Assembly (NCBI GenBank): GCA_026987255.1 | Contig: JALSNA010000353.1 | Coordinates: 1-8,873 of the forward strand | Direction: 5' to 3' | DNA from: Hyphomicrobiales bacterium | GTDB taxonomy: Bacteria; Pseudomonadota; Alphaproteobacteria; Rhizobiales; Aestuariivirgaceae | Length of the DNA stretch: 8,873 nt | In this document: piece after piece, positions 6,902-8,873 of the stretch | Layout of the letters: each line of letters opens with the position of its first letter | Numbering within the stretch: the stretch's first letter is position 1 | Notes under the pieces: generated by a model | What the model saw: only the letters and a program-made list of their open reading frames with translations | What the model was told of the DNA's origin: nothing | Database searches by the model: none | Position numbers and translations under genes: made by a program

Positions 6902-7921
6902 ATGAGCAATGCGCCGGTGACTTGCGAGGCGCTCATCATCGGCGCCGGGCCCGCCGGCCTCTTCGCCGCCTTCCAGCTCGGCATGGCCGGGGTGAGCAGC
7001 CATCTCGTGGATGTCCTGCCCCATGCCGGGGGCCAGTGCGCCGAGCTCTATCCGCAAAAGCCCATCTACGACATCCCGGCCCATCCGCGCATCACCGGCG
7101 CTGAGCTGACGGACCGCCTGCTGGAGCAGACCCGGCCCTTTTCGCCGCTCTTTCATTTCAATGAAAGAGCCACAAGCCTGCGCAAGCTGGACAATGGGCG
7201 CTTCGGCGTCGAAATGGATTCCGGGCTGGCCTTCGAGGCCGCCGTGGTCGTCATCGCCGCAGGTGGCGGCGCCATCCAGCCGAAGAAACCGCCCCTGCGC
7301 GGCATCGAGGACTATGAGGGCACCTCCATCTTCTACGCCGTGAAGGACAAGGCAGCCTTCGCCGGCGAGCATATCGTCGTGGCCGGAGGTGGAGATTCCG
7401 CCCTCGATTGGGCCATGGAGCTGGCCCCAGAGGCAAAAAGCCTCACCTTGCTGCACCGGCGCGAACAATTTCGCGCCGCCCCCGCATCCGTGCGCCGCAT
7501 GCGCCAGATGGTGGAGGCAGGCCGCATGGATTTCCGCCTTGGCCAGTTGCGCCAGCTCATTGGCGAAAATGGCCAACTGCGCGCCGTGCGTGCCGCCAAT
7601 GGCCGGGAAAGTTTCGAGATTCCGGCCACAAGACTTCTCCTCTTCTTCGGCCTGACCAACAAGATGGGCCCCCTGGCGCAATGGGGCATGGAGATGCAAG
7701 GTGGTCTGATCATTGTCAACACGGCAGACTTCGAAACCTCCATCCCCGGCATTTTCGCCATTGGCGATGCCTGTGTCTATCCCGGCAAGCTCAAGCTCAT
7801 CCTGTCGGGCTTCCACGAGGCCGCCCTCATGGCCCAGAAGGCCTGCCGGCGCGTCCACCCGGATGAGCACCACACCTTCGTGCACAGCACCTCATCACGG
7901 CTGGCGCACAAGCCTTCCTGA
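6902..7921 (+). CDS. Thioredoxin-reductase-like ferredoxin-NADP+ reductase
   Basis: Moves electrons between NADPH and ferredoxin using FAD, in the cytosol. The 339-aa protein has GAGPAG (14-19) for FAD, the flavin-contact segment GGQCAELYPQKPIYDIP (43-59), the NADP motif GGGDSA (162-167) followed by HRR (185-187), which binds the 2'-phosphate, and FAIGDA (285-290). It lacks the redox-active CxxC of thioredoxin reductases, and the long C-terminal extension beyond YPGKLKLILSGFHEAALMA is typical of the YumC/TrxR-like FNR class. The preceding ferredoxin 6 bp upstream strengthens the assignment and is the likely partner. The Shine-Dalgarno is weak, so coupling to ferredoxin translation is likely. 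A ferredoxin-NAD+ preference is unlikely given HRR. Confidence 0.93.
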   Translation: MSNAPVTCEALIIGAGPAGLFAAFQLGMAGVSSHLVDVLPHAGGQCAELYPQKPIYDIPAHPRITGAELTDRLLEQTRPFSPLFHFNERATSLRKLDNGRFGVEMDSGLAFEAAVVVIAAGGGAIQPKKPPLRGIEDYEGTSIFYAVKDKAAFAGEHIVVAGGGDSALDWAMELAPEAKSLTLLHRREQFRAAPASVRRMRQMVEAGRMDFRLGQLRQLIGENGQLRAVRAANGRESFEIPATRLLLFFGLTNKMGPLAQWGMEMQGGLIIVNTADFETSIPGIFAIGDACVYPGKLKLILSGFHEAALMAQKACRRVHPDEHHTFVHSTSSRLAHKPS

Positions 7922-7931
7922 CTGCCTGCCC

Positions 7932-7951
7932 CTTGCGCCTCCTGCCGCAAG
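7932..7951. promoter_or_regulatory. Small dyad upstream of the Crp/Fnr-type regulator
   Basis: CTTGCG (7932-7937) and CGCAAG (7946-7951) form an inverted repeat with an 8-nt spacer, in the 46-bp gap between the reductase and the regulator start at 7968. It may be an autoregulatory operator or a weak hairpin; the half-sites do not match the FNR consensus TTGAT. Confidence 0.3.
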
Positions 7952-7967
7952 CCGTCATGATTGCGCC

Positions 7968-8651
7968 ATGATGGAAAGCCTGTTTGACAGAATCGCCCAC
8001 TGCCCGGCTGCGGCCACGGCCCTGGAGGGCATCGAGCCGCAAGCGAAGAAGCGCCTTGAGGAAATGGCCCGCATCGCGCGCCTGCCCGCCGGGGCCACGC
8101 TCTTTCGCCCCGGTGATTTGTGCGAGAACTATCTGGTTGTCTTGCAAGGGGCGGCGCGCATTACCCTGACTTCGGAATCGGGACGCGAAATCCTGCTCTA
8201 TCGCGTCGAGCCGGGCCAGTCCTGCGTTCTGACCACCGCCGCGCTCATGTCGGAAAGCGAATATGACGCAGAAGGCATCACCGAGACACAGGTAGAGGCG
8301 CTGATCATTCCCGCCTCCATATTCGGCGAGCTGCTGGCCACCTCGGCGGTGTTCCGCCGCTTCGTCTTTTCCTCTTTCGCGGTGCGCCTGCAGGATCTCA
8401 TCGGGCTGGTCGGCGAAGTCGCCTTCTCCCGCCTGGACCGCCGCCTCGCCGCTTTCTTGCGCAAACGAACCTCCGGCCTCGGAAAGGTCGCCATGACCCA
8501 TCAGGAAATCGCCGCCGAGGTCGGCTCCACTCGCGAGGCCGTCTCGCGCCTGTTGAAATCCTTCGAGCGCGACGGCCTTGTGCGCCTGCGCCGCGGCGCG
8601 GTGGAAATCCTCGATGAACATGGCCTGCGGCAACTGGCTGAGGCCCCCTGA
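7968..8651 (+). CDS. Crp/Fnr-family transcriptional regulator
   Basis: Dimeric DNA-binding regulator. The 227 aa comprise an N-terminal cyclic-nucleotide-binding-like beta-roll (about 35-125, with LPAGATLFRPGD at 39-50 and YLVVLQGAARI at 55-65), a long dimerisation helix (about 127-150), and a winged helix. Its recognition helix STREAVSRLLKSFERDG (187-203) closely resembles that of E. coli FNR; Glu190, Ser193 and Arg194 match the DNA-contacting trio. The N-terminal cysteine cluster that binds [4Fe-4S] in FNR is absent; only Cys12, Cys52 and Cys86 (GQSCVLTT) are present, so the signal is unlikely to be a classical oxygen-labile cluster. ATG at 7968 or 7971 are both possible and neither has a clear Shine-Dalgarno. 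It follows the reductase by 46 bp on the same strand. Targets are unknown; the fdx genes and aor are candidates by proximity. Confidence 0.9.
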   Translation: MMESLFDRIAHCPAAATALEGIEPQAKKRLEEMARIARLPAGATLFRPGDLCENYLVVLQGAARITLTSESGREILLYRVEPGQSCVLTTAALMSESEYDAEGITETQVEALIIPASIFGELLATSAVFRRFVFSSFAVRLQDLIGLVGEVAFSRLDRRLAAFLRKRTSGLGKVAMTHQEIAAEVGSTREAVSRLLKSFERDGLVRLRRGAVEILDEHGLRQLAEAP

Positions 8652-8667
8652 TGCCACCTGCTGCCCC

Positions 8668-8703
8668 GCCACAATCCCCTTGCGCGCACGCCGCCTTTGT
8701 GGC
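8668..8703. repeat. Inverted repeat between regulator and gatB
   Basis: GCCACAA (8668-8674) is repeated in inverse as TTGTGGC (8697-8703), with a 22-nt interior holding the palindrome TGCGCGCA (8681-8688). No U-tract follows, so it is a poor terminator. It could be a transcription-pausing stem or an operator for the downstream gatB. Confidence 0.4.
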
Positions 8704-8747
8704 AAGCGAGCACACAGCATCATCCCTCATCCGCGAGATCTGAAAAC

Positions 8748-8873
8748 ATGGACGCACCGGCCATTGAAATCGTTGATACCCGCACGCCCGACCCGAAGAA
8801 TTTCATCCAGGGCGCCACTGGAGACTGGGAGATCGTCATCGGGCTGGAGGTGCATGCCCAGATCAGCTCGAAG
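8748..8873 (+). CDS. gatB: Asp-tRNA(Asn)/Glu-tRNA(Gln) amidotransferase subunit B (5' part)
   Basis: GatB binds the mischarged tRNA and phosphorylates it for amidation in the GatCAB complex. Only the first 42 codons are in the window. The segment [18 protein letters not shown] (25-42) is the signature start of the GatB catalytic cradle, preceded by NFIQGAT. The ATG at 8748 gives a leader of about 20 residues before this motif, slightly longer than in E. coli-type sequences, and has no strong Shine-Dalgarno. It is not directly preceded by gatC/gatA, so the gat genes are either split here or arranged differently. The gene continues past the right edge. Confidence 0.95.
   Translation, partial: MDAPAIEIVDTRTPDPKNFIQGATGDWEIVIGLEVHAQISSK

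Noticed and set aside
7929..8685. Identical 10-mer CCCCTTGCGC on both sides of the Crp/Fnr regulator gene (7929-7938 and 8676-8685)
   Set aside because: Matching 10-mers are expected many times by chance in a GC-rich window of this length.

Overview
The window is a GC-rich, densely coding bacterial chromosome segment that looks alphaproteobacterial, perhaps Rhodospirillales-like. The taxonomic clues are a MoeB that lacks the zinc cysteines, a thioredoxin-reductase-like ferredoxin-NADP+ reductase, the GatB N-terminus, and strong G/C third-position bias. Taxonomy is an inference; no rRNA or tRNA is present.

Layout. On the minus strand, cysK (O-acetylserine sulfhydrylase) is followed 6 bp later by moeB (E1-like adenylyltransferase for MoaD-type sulfur carriers). 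The last ten codons of an unidentified plus-strand gene abut moeB tail to tail at the left edge. A 221-bp divergent intergenic region separates cysK from the main plus-strand operon. That operon encodes a tetracluster polyferredoxin (aorA), a tungsten-dependent aldehyde:ferredoxin oxidoreductase (aorB), an FAD/NAD(P)-binding oxidoreductase (aorC), a MoaD/ThiS-like sulfur carrier ending in Gly-Gly (aorD), and a 97-aa protein of unknown function ending in Gly-Gly-Gly. Strong hairpins sit between aorB and aorC and just before aorD. A 229-bp gap with a long imperfect inverted repeat follows. Next come an adrenodoxin-type [2Fe-2S] ferredoxin, a TrxR-like ferredoxin-NADP+ reductase and a Crp/Fnr-family regulator, all on the plus strand. 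The window ends in the first 42 codons of gatB.

How the genes may work together. AorABC matches the three-subunit architecture known from Aromatoleum aromaticum: the tungsten-pterin subunit oxidises aldehydes to acids, or reduces acids at low potential. The polyferredoxin wires it to an FAD subunit that exchanges electrons with a pyridine nucleotide. AorD probably carries the thiocarboxylate for pterin dithiolene formation, and the nearby MoeB is the natural enzyme to adenylate its Gly-Gly tail. CysK supplies cysteine, the ultimate sulfur source, though it is also an ordinary housekeeping gene. The downstream ferredoxin/reductase pair is a second redox module that could be independent.

The least explained parts are the Gly-Gly-Gly-ended small protein, the long inverted repeat after it, the intercistronic hairpins, and the ligand of the Crp/Fnr regulator.
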